In this document: positions 1 through 8,359 of the stretch, one piece after another
How positions within the stretch are numbered: the first letter of the stretch is position 1
Layout of the letters: every line of letters begins with the position of its first letter
From: Bdellovibrio bacteriovorus
GTDB taxonomy: Bacteria; Bdellovibrionota; Bdellovibrionia; Bdellovibrionales; Bdellovibrionaceae
Direction: 5' to 3'
Assembly: GCF_001592745.1 (NCBI RefSeq)
Contig: NZ_LUKD01000008.1
Coordinates: 1 to 64,000, forward strand
DNA: 64,000 nucleotides
Notes under the pieces: model-generated
Databases searched by the model: none
What the model was told of the DNA's origin: nothing
What the model saw: the letters and a program-made list of their open reading frames with translations, nothing else
Position numbers and translations under genes: made by a program

Positions 1-96
1 GGCAGTAAGCTGATGCGTTATCCCGTGTTGTTCTTGCCCGAAAATTACTTCCACGATGGAAGTGAATCTAAAGTTGTCTTTAAATGGTGCGGTTAA
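1..96 (+). CDS. C-terminal fragment of an unidentified protein
   Basis: The first reading frame is open from the window edge to a TAA at 94-96 and encodes 31 residues ending in KVVFKWCG. The start and most of the gene lie outside the window, so no family can be named. The frame could be a chance opening, but its codon use resembles the neighbours and the next gene begins about 100 bases later on the same strand. Confidence 0.45.
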   Translation, partial: GSKLMRYPVLFLPENYFHDGSESKVVFKWCG

Positions 97-203
97 GCGC
101 TCACAGCCAGGGTAAAACAGCCATCTGCAACGAGTTTTCCTATAGTGTTGTAGCCTTATTCTTTCTGCTTAATGAGAGTCATCAAGCTTGATACGATGGA
201 AGC

Positions 204-482
204 ATGAAGCAAAACGTGGAAATCTGCTCGGGCTGTGTTGTGAGATCGGCTGAAGGAGTAGAGGAAAGTACATTTCTTATTAAGAAGAAGTTTTTGCAAG
301 AGCTCGTCGCTCGATTGAAGGAACTTCGTCCCGATGTGGAGTGGAATGTCTCATTCACTTCCTGTATGCGCTTTTGTCCCGATAAAAGAATGTCCCTGGT
401 GATTAAAAATCAGATGGGTATGTCGACTGGGAACTCAGTTGATGTAGTAGCTGAAGATATTATTTCTCGCGCACTATCTTGA
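204..482 (+). CDS. small thioredoxin-like [2Fe-2S]-type protein
   Basis: This encodes a 92-residue soluble protein with no signal peptide. Two cysteine pairs are visible: CSGC near residues 8-11 and CMRFC near residues 54-58. A C-x2-C followed about 45 residues later by C-x3-C is the arrangement of small thioredoxin-fold ferredoxin-like proteins (DUF1636 and relatives), so iron-sulfur or other metal binding is the likely role. The electron-transfer partner is unknown. It stands alone and ends before a shared hairpin terminator. The family assignment is from the motif only. Confidence 0.65.
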   Translation: MKQNVEICSGCVVRSAEGVEESTFLIKKKFLQELVARLKELRPDVEWNVSFTSCMRFCPDKRMSLVIKNQMGMSTGNSVDVVAEDIISRALS

Positions 483-528
483 ATTAAAATCTGCAACTGA
501 AAGTTTAGATCTCGCTTCGCAAAAATAA

Positions 529-550
529 GGGAAAGAATTTTCTTTCCCTT
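529..550. terminator. bidirectional intrinsic terminator
   Basis: The arms GGGAAAG (529-535) and CTTTCCC (542-548) form a 7-bp hairpin with a 6-base loop. It lies between two convergent genes, with A-rich and T-rich flanks, and could serve both strands. Confidence 0.6.
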
Positions 551-584
551 CTAATTCAAAGATTTAAATCTCTAATCGCGTAAC

Positions 585-1598
585 CTATAAATTCTTTGTT
601 AGTGCTTTCCAGAAAACCTCGAAGTCTTCGACGAAAGGCATGTGGCCTAGGCCTTTGAGTTCTACGAGTTTTGCTTTTGGAATCATCTTAGTTACCTGAC
701 GGCTGATGATGGGGTAATTGCCCATTTTCTTTTTCATGTCTTCAGAAGCCCACGCTTTGCCGACGGCGGTGCGATCGCGGTCGCCAATGATCAATACGGT
801 CGGAACTTTGATGTTTTTGAATTCATAGAATACGGGTTGTGTGAAAACCATGTCTGAAGTTAAAGCGGCATTCCAAGCAATCAGTGGATAGTCTGGGCCT
901 TGCAACCAGCCAGTAGGGATCTCTAACCACTTATCGTATTCTGGCTTCCATTTGCCGTCATAATAACTATCAAGCTGGTATTGCTTAATCTTTTCTGGCG
1001 TTGTCGCTAATTCAGATTTGTAAGACTCATCGATATTTCTATACGACGTCATGGTCTTCCAATCTTCTAAACCAATCGGATTCACTAAAAATAATTTCGT
1101 TACTTTTTCGGGATACATCAAAGCGAAACGAGAAGCGACCATTCCACCCATGGAGTGTCCTAGCAGATGAAACTTTTGAACATTTAAGCTTGCTAGCAAA
1201 TTAGAAGTATTTTGAGCCAGAGTTTGAAAGCTATATTGATACTTCTGCGGCTTTGATGATTTTCCAAAACCGATTTGATCAGGAACGATTACGCGATAGC
1301 CTTCTTGATTCAAGCCTAAGATCACTTGTTCAAAGTAAGCTCCAGGGAAGTTCTTGCCATGAAGTAGGACAATGACTTTATCGCTAGGACGACCGGCTGG
1401 AATATCCATGTAAGCCATTTTCAAATCTTGCTCTTGGGATTTTAAAGAATAGTACTGCACCGGAAATGGGTATTGATAAGTTGAAAGTTCTGCGTTGAAA
1501 CCCTTAGACGTCGTTGTTTCCGAGGCATTGTCTTTTACTGTTTTTCCCGCGCACGCAGTGAGTGCTAATAAACCTAAAGCGACAGTCCATTTTTTCAT
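585..1598 (-). CDS. alpha/beta-hydrolase lipoprotein
   Basis: This encodes a 337-residue protein with a lipoprotein signal peptide; the lipobox LTAC puts the lipidated Cys at residue 16. The alpha/beta-hydrolase fold is clear: an oxyanion-region LLHGKNFPG near 78-86, the nucleophile elbow GHSMGG with Ser149, an acidic strand IIGDRDRT near 270, and the catalytic His in GLGHMPF near the C-terminus. It is probably a membrane-anchored esterase or lipase in the periplasm; the substrate cannot be read from sequence. The next upstream gene on this strand starts 676 bases away and ends 10 bases before this one, so the two may be co-transcribed. Confidence 0.85.
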   Translation of the reverse strand: MKKWTVALGLLALTACAGKTVKDNASETTTSKGFNAELSTYQYPFPVQYYSLKSQEQDLKMAYMDIPAGRPSDKVIVLLHGKNFPGAYFEQVILGLNQEGYRVIVPDQIGFGKSSKPQKYQYSFQTLAQNTSNLLASLNVQKFHLLGHSMGGMVASRFALMYPEKVTKLFLVNPIGLEDWKTMTSYRNIDESYKSELATTPEKIKQYQLDSYYDGKWKPEYDKWLEIPTGWLQGPDYPLIAWNAALTSDMVFTQPVFYEFKNIKVPTVLIIGDRDRTAVGKAWASEDMKKKMGNYPIISRQVTKMIPKAKLVELKGLGHMPFVEDFEVFWKALTKNL

Positions 1599-1608
1599 TC
1601 ACGTTCTC

Positions 1609-2274
1609 CTATTTCTGAGGTGCCGATGGAGTTGCTGTTGGAGTGGAGTTTATAGCGGGAGCTGGCGCTTGTTGAGTATTTGTGTTTTGACCTTGCGCAG
1701 GTGCGACGTTTTGTTGCTGTGCTTGCGCAGGATTTGTATCGGGGGCCGCAGTTTGTGTCGGAGCCGCACTCGGTGCTGGAGCTGCTGGCGGTGGAGTTGG
1801 AACTTCCAGCGGAGTAATTTTGTTTAGGTTGTCCATCGTATAAGTGCGACCGACTTCAAAGATTTTATTTTTTGATTTAATATCGAAAAGGCTCGCTTGA
1901 ATAATGATCCCAGGATTTTCCTCATCTGGCAGATCCATGAACTCCATCTCTAGAAATGCCGTGCCCTCTTTCACTCTTTGAATGTGAGGACGCTGTTTGC
2001 CGAGAATGGCCTTGGCAAGCTCAGAGTTCATGCGGATTTCTACGGTCGCAATTGAGTTCCACTGCGCAGGAAGCTGTTGTGCTTGCGCGAGGGCATGAAA
2101 ATCATCGTTGATCATTTGAGCCAGTTGTTGCGCGGGAGTCAGTTGAACGCAGGCTTGCTCCTTCTTTTCTTTTTTGCCGACTGCAAGAAGACCACCGTCA
2201 TCTTGTTGAAGGGTGATGTAAGCTAGAACTCCTGCCGCAGCGATAATTAAAACGCCCAAAATTTTGTAAAGCAT
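1609..2274 (-). CDS. membrane-anchored protein with Pro/Ala/Gln-rich tail
   Basis: The chosen start gives 221 residues beginning MLYKILGVL, because GAGGTG lies just upstream of that ATG; a longer in-frame start 23 codons earlier lacks a ribosome binding site. One transmembrane helix spans residues 4-21. The next 140 residues are mixed alpha/beta without recognised motifs. The last 60 are rich in Pro, Ala, Gln and Thr and probably disordered, as in proteins that cross peptidoglycan. Topology suggests a periplasmic domain anchored to the inner membrane. Function is unknown. It lies upstream of the hydrolase lipoprotein, with a 10-base gap. Confidence 0.7.
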   Translation of the reverse strand: MLYKILGVLIIAAAGVLAYITLQQDDGGLLAVGKKEKKEQACVQLTPAQQLAQMINDDFHALAQAQQLPAQWNSIATVEIRMNSELAKAILGKQRPHIQRVKEGTAFLEMEFMDLPDEENPGIIIQASLFDIKSKNKIFEVGRTYTMDNLNKITPLEVPTPPPAAPAPSAAPTQTAAPDTNPAQAQQQNVAPAQGQNTNTQQAPAPAINSTPTATPSAPQK

Positions 2275-2558
2275 GGTGCACCTCGCTTGAATATTATTGG
2301 AAAGTTTTGAGGCAGCCTCAAAGCCTTTCGCCTCAGAGCCCAAAATCGCTTCTTCGGACTAGGTCTCTTGAAAGAGATAAGTCTTCGAAATTTCACGGCA
2401 AAAAAGTGTCCTTCGCGGGCTCTTGTCTAAGACTTCGACAACCAGGAAGGGCCACTGTGTAAAAGAGATAAAGGTATAAATCGAGTAAAATCAAACACTT
2501 AGGCCGCGCTGCTTTTTCTGGCATCAGGCTTGGAAGTAATTGAGTGAGAGAGGTGTCT

Positions 2559-3692
2559 ATGAATACGCTCACTAGAATGGCAGCATTGTCCTTTTTGGTA
2601 GGACTTTATGTGGGATGTTCCCCAGTGAAGTTCTCGTTGGATGACAGTAAATGTAAAGATAGCGGCTGCGTGGTCGTTGATGGAAAGTATTCTTTCGAAT
2701 ACTCAGCAACAGCAGGCTATGGCAAAGTCGACATTCTAATAGTGAACGACAACTCTGCTTCGATGTCGTTTGAACAAGCTCGTCTTGCTCCTCGTTTCCA
2801 AAACTTCATCGCGGATCTTGATAGTAAAAAAATCGATTACCGAATCGCGATGACGACAACAGATGTTGCTGGATCAGGAGCAGGTTCTCTGATTCCATTT
2901 AAGTCAGGCGTAAATTACATCACTAATCAAATGAGCGATCGCTACACATTATTCTACTCGACGATTCAAAGACCAGAAACTTTGGCGTGTGAGAAGTTTA
3001 TCGCAAACTGGATCCGTAATAATGGTGGTAACAGAGAGTCTATCAACTCTTCAGCTTACTCTTCTGCTTATGCTCAGAACTGTCCATCAGGTGACGAGCG
3101 TGGCGTTTATGCAGCGAACTTGGTGGTGAATAACAATCCTTCTAGCTTTATCCGTTCGGACGCTCACTTGGCTGTGATTTTCTTGGCCGATGAAGATGAA
3201 AGAAGTGGTCTTTATGGAAACCAAGGTTACTACTTGGATCAAATGGATCAACCGTCTTACTTGATCTCGAATGTGAAAAGCAAATTGGGTGAAGATAAGT
3301 ACAACTCTTTGAGTGTGCACGCGATTGTTGTTAAAGATAATGCCTGCTTGAATCAACAGAACAGTCAGACTTTGGATGGCTACTCTGTAACAACGGGTAT
3401 GGTAACAGGTAGCATTGGTAACGTTTACTTGGCTTTCACAAATCAAGGCTGGGGTAATGCGGCTGATATCTGTTCTTCGGATTATACGACTCAGCTTGGT
3501 CAAATTCGCACGAAGATCACAGAGCGTATCAAAGATATCGTGTTGAACTGTTCTAATCCTACAGACCTTGTGGTGACGGTGTCTGGTTCGCCGGTGTCTC
3601 ACTACATGGATGGAAAGACATTGAAGTTCAACCAATATCTGACCCCAGGTACAAGCGTAAGCTTGTCTTATAAGTGTGAGTCTTTGCAGTAA
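2559..3692 (+). CDS. VWA-like surface lipoprotein
   Basis: The ATG at 2559 has GAGAGAGGTG just upstream and gives 377 residues with a lipoprotein signal ending LYVGCS. After about 35 residues comes VDILIVNDNSASM, which fits the MIDAS Asp-x-Ser-x-Ser signature of von Willebrand factor A domains with Asn in the first position. Later HLAVIFLADEDE matches the downstream acidic strand of the same fold. It is likely an envelope-anchored adhesion or metal-dependent protein-binding module. Several cysteines (for example CSSD and VLNCS) may form disulfides. Stand-alone gene with its own terminator. The substitution in the MIDAS makes metal binding uncertain. Confidence 0.7.
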   Translation: MNTLTRMAALSFLVGLYVGCSPVKFSLDDSKCKDSGCVVVDGKYSFEYSATAGYGKVDILIVNDNSASMSFEQARLAPRFQNFIADLDSKKIDYRIAMTTTDVAGSGAGSLIPFKSGVNYITNQMSDRYTLFYSTIQRPETLACEKFIANWIRNNGGNRESINSSAYSSAYAQNCPSGDERGVYAANLVVNNNPSSFIRSDAHLAVIFLADEDERSGLYGNQGYYLDQMDQPSYLISNVKSKLGEDKYNSLSVHAIVVKDNACLNQQNSQTLDGYSVTTGMVTGSIGNVYLAFTNQGWGNAADICSSDYTTQLGQIRTKITERIKDIVLNCSNPTDLVVTVSGSPVSHYMDGKTLKFNQYLTPGTSVSLSYKCESLQ

Positions 3693-3723
3693 GATTTAAG
3701 TTAAATCTGAATAAGGTTTTTAA

Positions 3724-3755
3724 AAAAAGGATTCTATAATGGAGTCCTTTTTCTT
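3724..3755 (+). terminator. intrinsic terminator
   Basis: The arms AAAAAGGATTC (3724-3734) and GAGTCCTTTTT (3742-3752) pair with one mismatch and are followed by a T-rich stretch. They lie 32 bases after the VWA-like gene. Confidence 0.7.
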
Positions 3756-3931
3756 TTATTGGTAAGAGCTTATGTGCAGTCTCGCGATGAGACGTGAACT
3801 GATGTGATTAATTATATATGTGTTGCAAACTAGAACGGTGGAAATAGGCCGTGCGGTAATTGTGCGGCTGAATCAGATTTATTTTCGCTAATGCTTTAGT
3901 CCTGGATTGTGTTTCCGATACATCTAAACAT

Positions 3932-4612
3932 ATGGGCATGTTAGACAGATACAAAAAAAAGGGCGGCTTTTATCAATTATTACAATTGTTGGAGACATCA
4001 CCAGCGACAAAGCGGGAACAGTTTCTTACATTGATTGCGGGGGAGAGTCCTGCGTGGGAAGAGGCACTTCGTAAGCGCATTCTGACTATTACGCGCGTCT
4101 ATTCTTGGGATGGTCAATACTTGGTCGAGATCTTTTCTCGTGTGCAGCCATTGACGTTGGCGAATGCAATGCACGGAAATCCTCCAGAGCAAGTTGAGCA
4201 ACTACTGGGTTGTTTGCCGCCGATTTCAAAACGCAAAATCACGGATCTTATGGCCGAGTCGAACCCAACTCCCGCAGAGAAATCGACGTGCATTTCAAAA
4301 ATGCTGTCTGATGTGCGTGGATTTGTTTCTCAAGGTATTATCCGTCTTGAAAAGGTAGATCCCGAGCTTCATATTCCTGAAAATATTGAAGAGATGTTGA
4401 GTGTGAATGCTTTCGCTGTCCCAACATATGAAGTGGATGTGGCGAAGAAAGATGCGAAGCCTAATATCGTTGGTGAGTCTTCAGAACCTGCTTCCCAAGA
4501 GGTGGAGTTCTTAAAACGTAAGATGAATCAGTTGGCTTCAGAAGTGAATGCTTTGAAGCACGAGAACTCTGTTCTTAAAGACAAGTTGGCGCAGATTAAG
4601 AAGATCGCTTAG
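3932..4612 (+). CDS. FliG C-terminal-domain-like protein with coiled-coil tail
   Basis: This encodes 226 residues with no signal peptide or membrane helix. Residues 50-150 follow the pattern of the FliG C-terminal domain: an IFSRVQPLTLANAMHG segment resembling the FliG stretch around its charged rotor helix, then a CLPPISKRKITDLM-like helix and a long helix before RLEKVDPELHI. The N-terminal FliG domains are missing. Residues 180-224 form heptads (VEFLKRKMNQLASEVNALKH) that predict a coiled coil. It may be a cytoplasmic adaptor derived from a rotor protein. No flagellar genes lie nearby. Start could be the ATG at 3932 or 3938; neither has a good ribosome binding site. Confidence 0.6.
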   Translation: MGMLDRYKKKGGFYQLLQLLETSPATKREQFLTLIAGESPAWEEALRKRILTITRVYSWDGQYLVEIFSRVQPLTLANAMHGNPPEQVEQLLGCLPPISKRKITDLMAESNPTPAEKSTCISKMLSDVRGFVSQGIIRLEKVDPELHIPENIEEMLSVNAFAVPTYEVDVAKKDAKPNIVGESSEPASQEVEFLKRKMNQLASEVNALKHENSVLKDKLAQIKKIA

Positions 4613-4872
4613 TTTACAGAGTTAAAAGAAAAAATAAAAAAGGTGGAGTTTAATACTTCACCTTTTTCATTTCTATCCATCGCACCAGATTTCCATTGAT
4701 TCGTCATCATCACAAACTCAAAGTCACGAACCGGGACGACTGGTTTCGTGAATCCTTCTTTCTTCAATCGCAATTTTCTATATGGGCCACCATCATTCTG
4801 TCTTGATGGCTGGTCCGGAGAAGTCGTTTTGGAATGTGAGTCGTTGCGATTTCAACCTCTTAGTTCGGACAT
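4609..4872 (-). pseudogene. possible small gene interrupted by TGA at codon 7
   Basis: On the minus strand a strong GAGGAG sits before an ATG at 4872, but the seventh codon (4854-4852) is TGA. Beyond it the same frame is open for about 80 codons to a TAA at 4609-4611 and reads as a hydrophilic protein (QNDGGPYRKLRLKKEGF...). A strong hairpin with a long T-tract for this strand lies at 4663-4624, inside the frame, which argues that transcription ends before the TAA. It could be a decayed gene, a readthrough gene or chance. Nothing identifies a family. Confidence 0.25.
4640..4667. terminator. bidirectional intrinsic terminator
   Basis: AAGGTGGAGT and ACTTCACCTT pair with one G-T wobble and are flanked by A-runs on the left and T-runs on the right. 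It follows the FliG-like gene by 28 bases. On the minus strand the T-tract is longer, so it would also stop a leftward transcript. Confidence 0.75.
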
Positions 4873-5038
4873 AGGTAGCTCCTCGAAAAGACGCGAAAAA
4901 TGTATCGCAACGAAACGAAGTTCGGCGAGTTTCCAGCGAAAAGTCCCTAATTTTGTAAAGAGTTTTGACGAAATTAGTTTTCTCTAAACCCCGACGAAAC
5001 CCTAGTCGATAGGCCTCATGAAGTACGTGAGGTAAAAA
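4873..5038 (+). promoter_or_regulatory. leader of the secreted hydrolase gene
   Basis: No convincing gene lies between 4670 and 5038 on the plus strand; short open frames there have no ribosome binding site. Just before the ATG at 5039, CCTCA (5014-5018) can pair with TGAGG (5028-5032), and the second arm is the ribosome binding site. The 5-bp stem is short and may be chance. Confidence 0.3.
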
Positions 5039-6766
5039 ATGTCAGCTAAGATTTTCAGCATGTGTGTTGGAACGTTTTTGTCAGTAACTGCGATCGCTCA
5101 GGCGCAATCCGTCGGAAAAGCGGGAGTCGATTCTGAAACTCTTTTTTATCAAGAACTAGCCAAAGAATCAGGTGAGGATGTTCCCAAGGTTCAAGGTCTT
5201 ATGGATGAAGTCCCAGATGGACTTAGTACAAAAGATATCAGCCCTGGATGTGATCCGCGTCGCTTTGAAGATAGTGTCGTTGGTAAGAAACTAACAACAG
5301 CCCAATACTACGCTACGGTAAATAAATATTTTAAGAACTGCTCTGCAGAGCTCACTCGTCGTTCGACGTTAGGTATCTTGGGACTTTTGAAGTATTCAAG
5401 TTATATCTATCCAATGTTCACACATCCACAAATCAAGCAAGTTGTGATTAAACTTGCTGATGGTACAAAGGTGCCAGCGATTCTAGCGATGAAGAATGAT
5501 CCGCGTCCACGACCCTTAGTGATCGTACGCTGTGGTGTGTTCTGTTCTGCAGTCCAATCAGCTTCGATCAAAGCTTACACTATGATGTTATTTGACCAAA
5601 GCCCGTTCAATCTTCTGTTCTTAGCGAATCAGACGGGAATGGACTATATCTACAATAACAAGCGCGTGACTTTAGGTGGCTGGTCGGAAGGTTACGAATC
5701 TTTGGAAGTTGGCAAGTGGATGCTGGAGAAATGGGAACACAAAGACCGTATCTCGAGTGTTCATTTAATGGGTATTAGCTTGGGTGGAAACGCGGCGGTT
5801 CTGGGTGCGGCTTTCAACGACAAATATCCTCTGGCTAATGGGAAAAAAGTTTTTAACTCTGTCACATCTATCTGTGGCGTCGTGAGTCTTCGTCCCACTT
5901 TAGATAAGCTTTATGGAGGTCAAATCGTCGGTCGCATCTTTACGAAGATGACGAAAGACCACTTCAGAGAAGCGCGCGAATACGTGAAAGACGTCCCGGA
6001 TCTTATTACCGACGAAAATATTCCGGGCAGTCGCAGAAACATGCCGGATTATATCGGTTTGTTGGCCTCTGAATCTTTAAAACGTCGTGGTATCGCCAGT
6101 ACTCCTGAATCCTACTTCAAAAGTAATAACTTCTGGAATTGGAAAGACGAAGTGAAGACGCCACTGATGTTATGGGCTTCTCGCGATGATATGGTCGTGA
6201 GTAACAAGATCAACACCGAAGTCGTCGAGTATAGCGATCAATATGAAAACTCTCCGATCGTGGGTACGTTGAACTTGAACTATGGAAATCACTGCGGCTT
6301 TTCTTCTGCATACGGCATGGCGGCTTCTGCGGCCGTATTAAGAACTTTCGTTCTGAATCACAGCCCCGAGTTCGTAGAGTCTTACAACCAAAAACAAGAA
6401 CTTCCTTGGACATTTGGTTTTAAGAAAATCGGCACGACTCAAGAGCACGTGGGACAAAGCTTCACTTTCTACTCTCAATCAGAAGAGGTGAAGGTGACCT
6501 TCCGTTTGTTCAACTGGAATGGCGCTGACAGTTGTTCTACGTCGGGTCCGTGGAATGCTTCAGGCGCTTGTGTGCAAAAGCGTGAATACTGGATTCCGAT
6601 TTCAAGTCTGAAAGCCTTAGGGGCTCGTGTTCCTCGCACTGATGCCGAAGCGCAAGCAATGACACGTGAATTTAATACGAAAGTAGAATTCCGTATCAAG
6701 GGCCATCCATTAAGTGGTACTAGTAGCAGTGATTTTTACATGACTTGGAGAAGCCATTTCGAATGA
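5039..6766 (+). CDS. secreted alpha/beta-hydrolase-like protein
   Basis: This encodes 575 residues with a Sec signal peptide cleaved near AIAQAQS. Residues 160-260 look like an alpha/beta-hydrolase core: a strand PLVIVRCGVF, then HLMGISLGGNAA with the G-x-S-x-G nucleophile at Ser247. MLWASRDDMVV near 385 fits the acid-bearing strand and GNHCGF near 418 the catalytic His. The last 130 residues form a separate beta-rich region with paired cysteines. It is probably exported to the periplasm or outside the cell and could act on prey material; substrate unknown. Its stop overlaps the start of the next gene by 4 bases (ATGA), so the two are translationally coupled. Confidence 0.7.
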   Translation: MSAKIFSMCVGTFLSVTAIAQAQSVGKAGVDSETLFYQELAKESGEDVPKVQGLMDEVPDGLSTKDISPGCDPRRFEDSVVGKKLTTAQYYATVNKYFKNCSAELTRRSTLGILGLLKYSSYIYPMFTHPQIKQVVIKLADGTKVPAILAMKNDPRPRPLVIVRCGVFCSAVQSASIKAYTMMLFDQSPFNLLFLANQTGMDYIYNNKRVTLGGWSEGYESLEVGKWMLEKWEHKDRISSVHLMGISLGGNAAVLGAAFNDKYPLANGKKVFNSVTSICGVVSLRPTLDKLYGGQIVGRIFTKMTKDHFREAREYVKDVPDLITDENIPGSRRNMPDYIGLLASESLKRRGIASTPESYFKSNNFWNWKDEVKTPLMLWASRDDMVVSNKINTEVVEYSDQYENSPIVGTLNLNYGNHCGFSSAYGMAASAAVLRTFVLNHSPEFVESYNQKQELPWTFGFKKIGTTQEHVGQSFTFYSQSEEVKVTFRLFNWNGADSCSTSGPWNASGACVQKREYWIPISSLKALGARVPRTDAEAQAMTREFNTKVEFRIKGHPLSGTSSSDFYMTWRSHFE

Positions 6767-7377
6767 GGAAGATCCTCGTAACAGGGTTTGAGCCCTTTTT
6801 AAATGAAAAGATAAATCCCAGCAAAATCCTTCTTGATTGGCTCAAGAGGGATTTTGCTCATCAAGCTGAAACGCTGCTATTGCCCGTGTCATTCACTGAA
6901 GCACATAAGCACGTCAAAAGTTATCTGCAGCAGAACACCTATGACGTCATTCTTATGCTCGGGCAAGCAGGGGGCCGAAATAAAGTCTCCTTAGAGCGAG
7001 TGGCATTAAACTGGATCGAGACCGAACATCCTGATGAAGATGGATATAAGCCTTCACGGGGAGTGATTGAAGAAGGTGCTGCCAGCGCTCTATTTACGTC
7101 AGCGCCTGTTACTACTTGGAAAGAGGTTTTGATTCAAAAGGATCTTCCCGTAGAAATTTCCTTAAGTGCGGGTGGCTATGTTTGCAACTACACCTACTAT
7201 CAAGTTCTGCAGTGGCTTAAAACGAACGGAAAAGCCTCTGCCGCGTGTTTTATTCATGTGCCGTATCTCAAAGAGCAAGTGGTCGACAAAGCCGCAGGAA
7301 CGCCGTATATGGAGCTAGAGACCATGAAGGCGGTTTTAATTGAAATCCTTTCGCAAGTGGCCGCAATTTCAAAATGA
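6763..7377 (+). CDS. pcp: pyroglutamyl-peptidase I-like protease (family C15)
   Basis: This encodes 204 residues starting MRKILVTGFEPFL, the usual N-terminus of pyrrolidone-carboxylate peptidases, followed by INPS. The catalytic triad residues are in place: Glu79 in LERVALNW, Cys141 in GGYVCNYTYY and His165 in CFIHVPYLKEQ. The enzyme removes N-terminal pyroglutamate from peptides in the cytoplasm. The ATG at 6763 lies in the ATGA overlap with the upstream hydrolase gene; a start six codons earlier would lengthen the overlap and lose the family N-terminus. Coupling to a secreted hydrolase suggests joint use in peptide breakdown (inference). Confidence 0.85.
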   Translation: MRKILVTGFEPFLNEKINPSKILLDWLKRDFAHQAETLLLPVSFTEAHKHVKSYLQQNTYDVILMLGQAGGRNKVSLERVALNWIETEHPDEDGYKPSRGVIEEGAASALFTSAPVTTWKEVLIQKDLPVEISLSAGGYVCNYTYYQVLQWLKTNGKASAACFIHVPYLKEQVVDKAAGTPYMELETMKAVLIEILSQVAAISK

Positions 7378-7438
7378 GAAAAATAAAAATGAACCTTCTG
7401 AACGCTTGTTTCGTCTAAGGAAGCAAAGAGGAGGAACA

Positions 7439-7864
7439 ATGAAATTGAATCAATTTCTTGCATCCATCGTGGTCCTATCTGTTATTTCCGGCCCGGCCTT
7501 AGCCCGTGGTCCTGGACGCGACGGCGGCCGCCACAAGGATGAAATTGTCCCAATGGAAAAGCACTTTAATCCAGAGAAGATGAAAGAGCTGGGACTGAGT
7601 GAAGAGCAATCCGCAAAACTCAAAGCCATCCGTGAAGCTAAACAGGCGGAGTCCGAAAAGCTGCGTGCTGAAGCGAAAGAGGCGCGCCATAAATTCAAAC
7701 AATCAATTCGTTCCAACGCTTCTCGTGAAGAAGTTCGACAAGCGTTCCAAGCTATGATTGATAAAAAAGAACAGCTGGGGAAGCTTCGCTTAGAAAGCAT
7801 TTTGGACGCTCGTGATGTTTTAACAGATGAACAAAAGGCGAAACTTTTTAGCCAGGGAAAATAA
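7439..7864 (+). CDS. Spy/CpxP-like periplasmic protein
   Basis: This encodes 141 residues from the ATG at 7439, which follows AGGAGGAAC. A signal peptide ends near GPALARG. The mature protein is almost all charged helix, with LSEEQSAKLKAIREA and VLTDEQKAKLF matching the LTxxQ motifs of Spy/CpxP/ZraP proteins. Those family members act as periplasmic chaperones or as sensors of envelope stress and metals. It is followed 6 bases later by an ECF sigma factor gene and then a membrane protein, so it is probably the sensor or output of that system. Confidence 0.75.
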   Translation: MKLNQFLASIVVLSVISGPALARGPGRDGGRHKDEIVPMEKHFNPEKMKELGLSEEQSAKLKAIREAKQAESEKLRAEAKEARHKFKQSIRSNASREEVRQAFQAMIDKKEQLGKLRLESILDARDVLTDEQKAKLFSQGK

Positions 7865-7870
7865 ATCGAC

Positions 7871-8359
7871 GTGAGCGCTAAAACTGCAGAGTCATTTCAT
7901 AAACTTTATGAAGTCCATGCCACGAAAGTGCGTGGTCTTCTTTTTCGTTTAGCGGGAGAAGGTCCTTTGAAGGATCTCACGCAAGAAACGTTTATGAAGG
8001 CCTGGGAGTATCGAGATAAGTTTCGTGGCGAAAGTGAAGCTTCGACCTGGATCTTTCGAATCGCCTATAACTGTGCCGTCGATTATCTTCGTAAGAATAA
8101 AAAATTAGAAGAGCTTCCAATCATCGAAGTGGAAAACTCTTTAGAGTCTGATCTTTCCAACCGTCAACTGGTGGATCTTATGCTTTCCTCTTTGAGCATT
8201 GAGAATCGCGCCGTTGTCGTTTTGTTTTATCTGGAGGATCAGAGCATTAAAGAAATATCTGAAGCGCTCAGTATTCCGGAAGGTACGGTGAAGTCGCGCT
8301 TGAGTCAGGCGCGCACGAGGATGACTGAACTCATGGCCAGAAAAGGAGTGCAAGTATGA
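7871..8359 (+). CDS. ECF-type RNA polymerase sigma factor
   Basis: This encodes 162 residues from a GTG start. Region 2 is visible in the first half (LTQETFMKAWEYRDKF and ASTWIFRIAYNCAVDYLRK) and region 4 in the second (IKEISEALSIPEGTVKSRLSQARTRM), the standard two-domain ECF layout. It directs RNA polymerase to a stress regulon. The ribosome binding site is weak, which fits coupling to the gene 6 bases upstream. The downstream gene overlaps it by 4 bases (ATGA), as anti-sigma genes often do. Confidence 0.9.
   Translation: MSAKTAESFHKLYEVHATKVRGLLFRLAGEGPLKDLTQETFMKAWEYRDKFRGESEASTWIFRIAYNCAVDYLRKNKKLEELPIIEVENSLESDLSNRQLVDLMLSSLSIENRAVVVLFYLEDQSIKEISEALSIPEGTVKSRLSQARTRMTELMARKGVQV

Noticed and set aside
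3087-3635. 182-codon minus-strand frame
   Set aside because: It lies inside the VWA-like gene, which has a signal peptide, ribosome binding site and domain match.
4748-4987. 79-codon plus-strand open frame
   Set aside because: No ribosome binding site, no recognisable protein, and it lies across a minus-strand candidate in an intergenic region.
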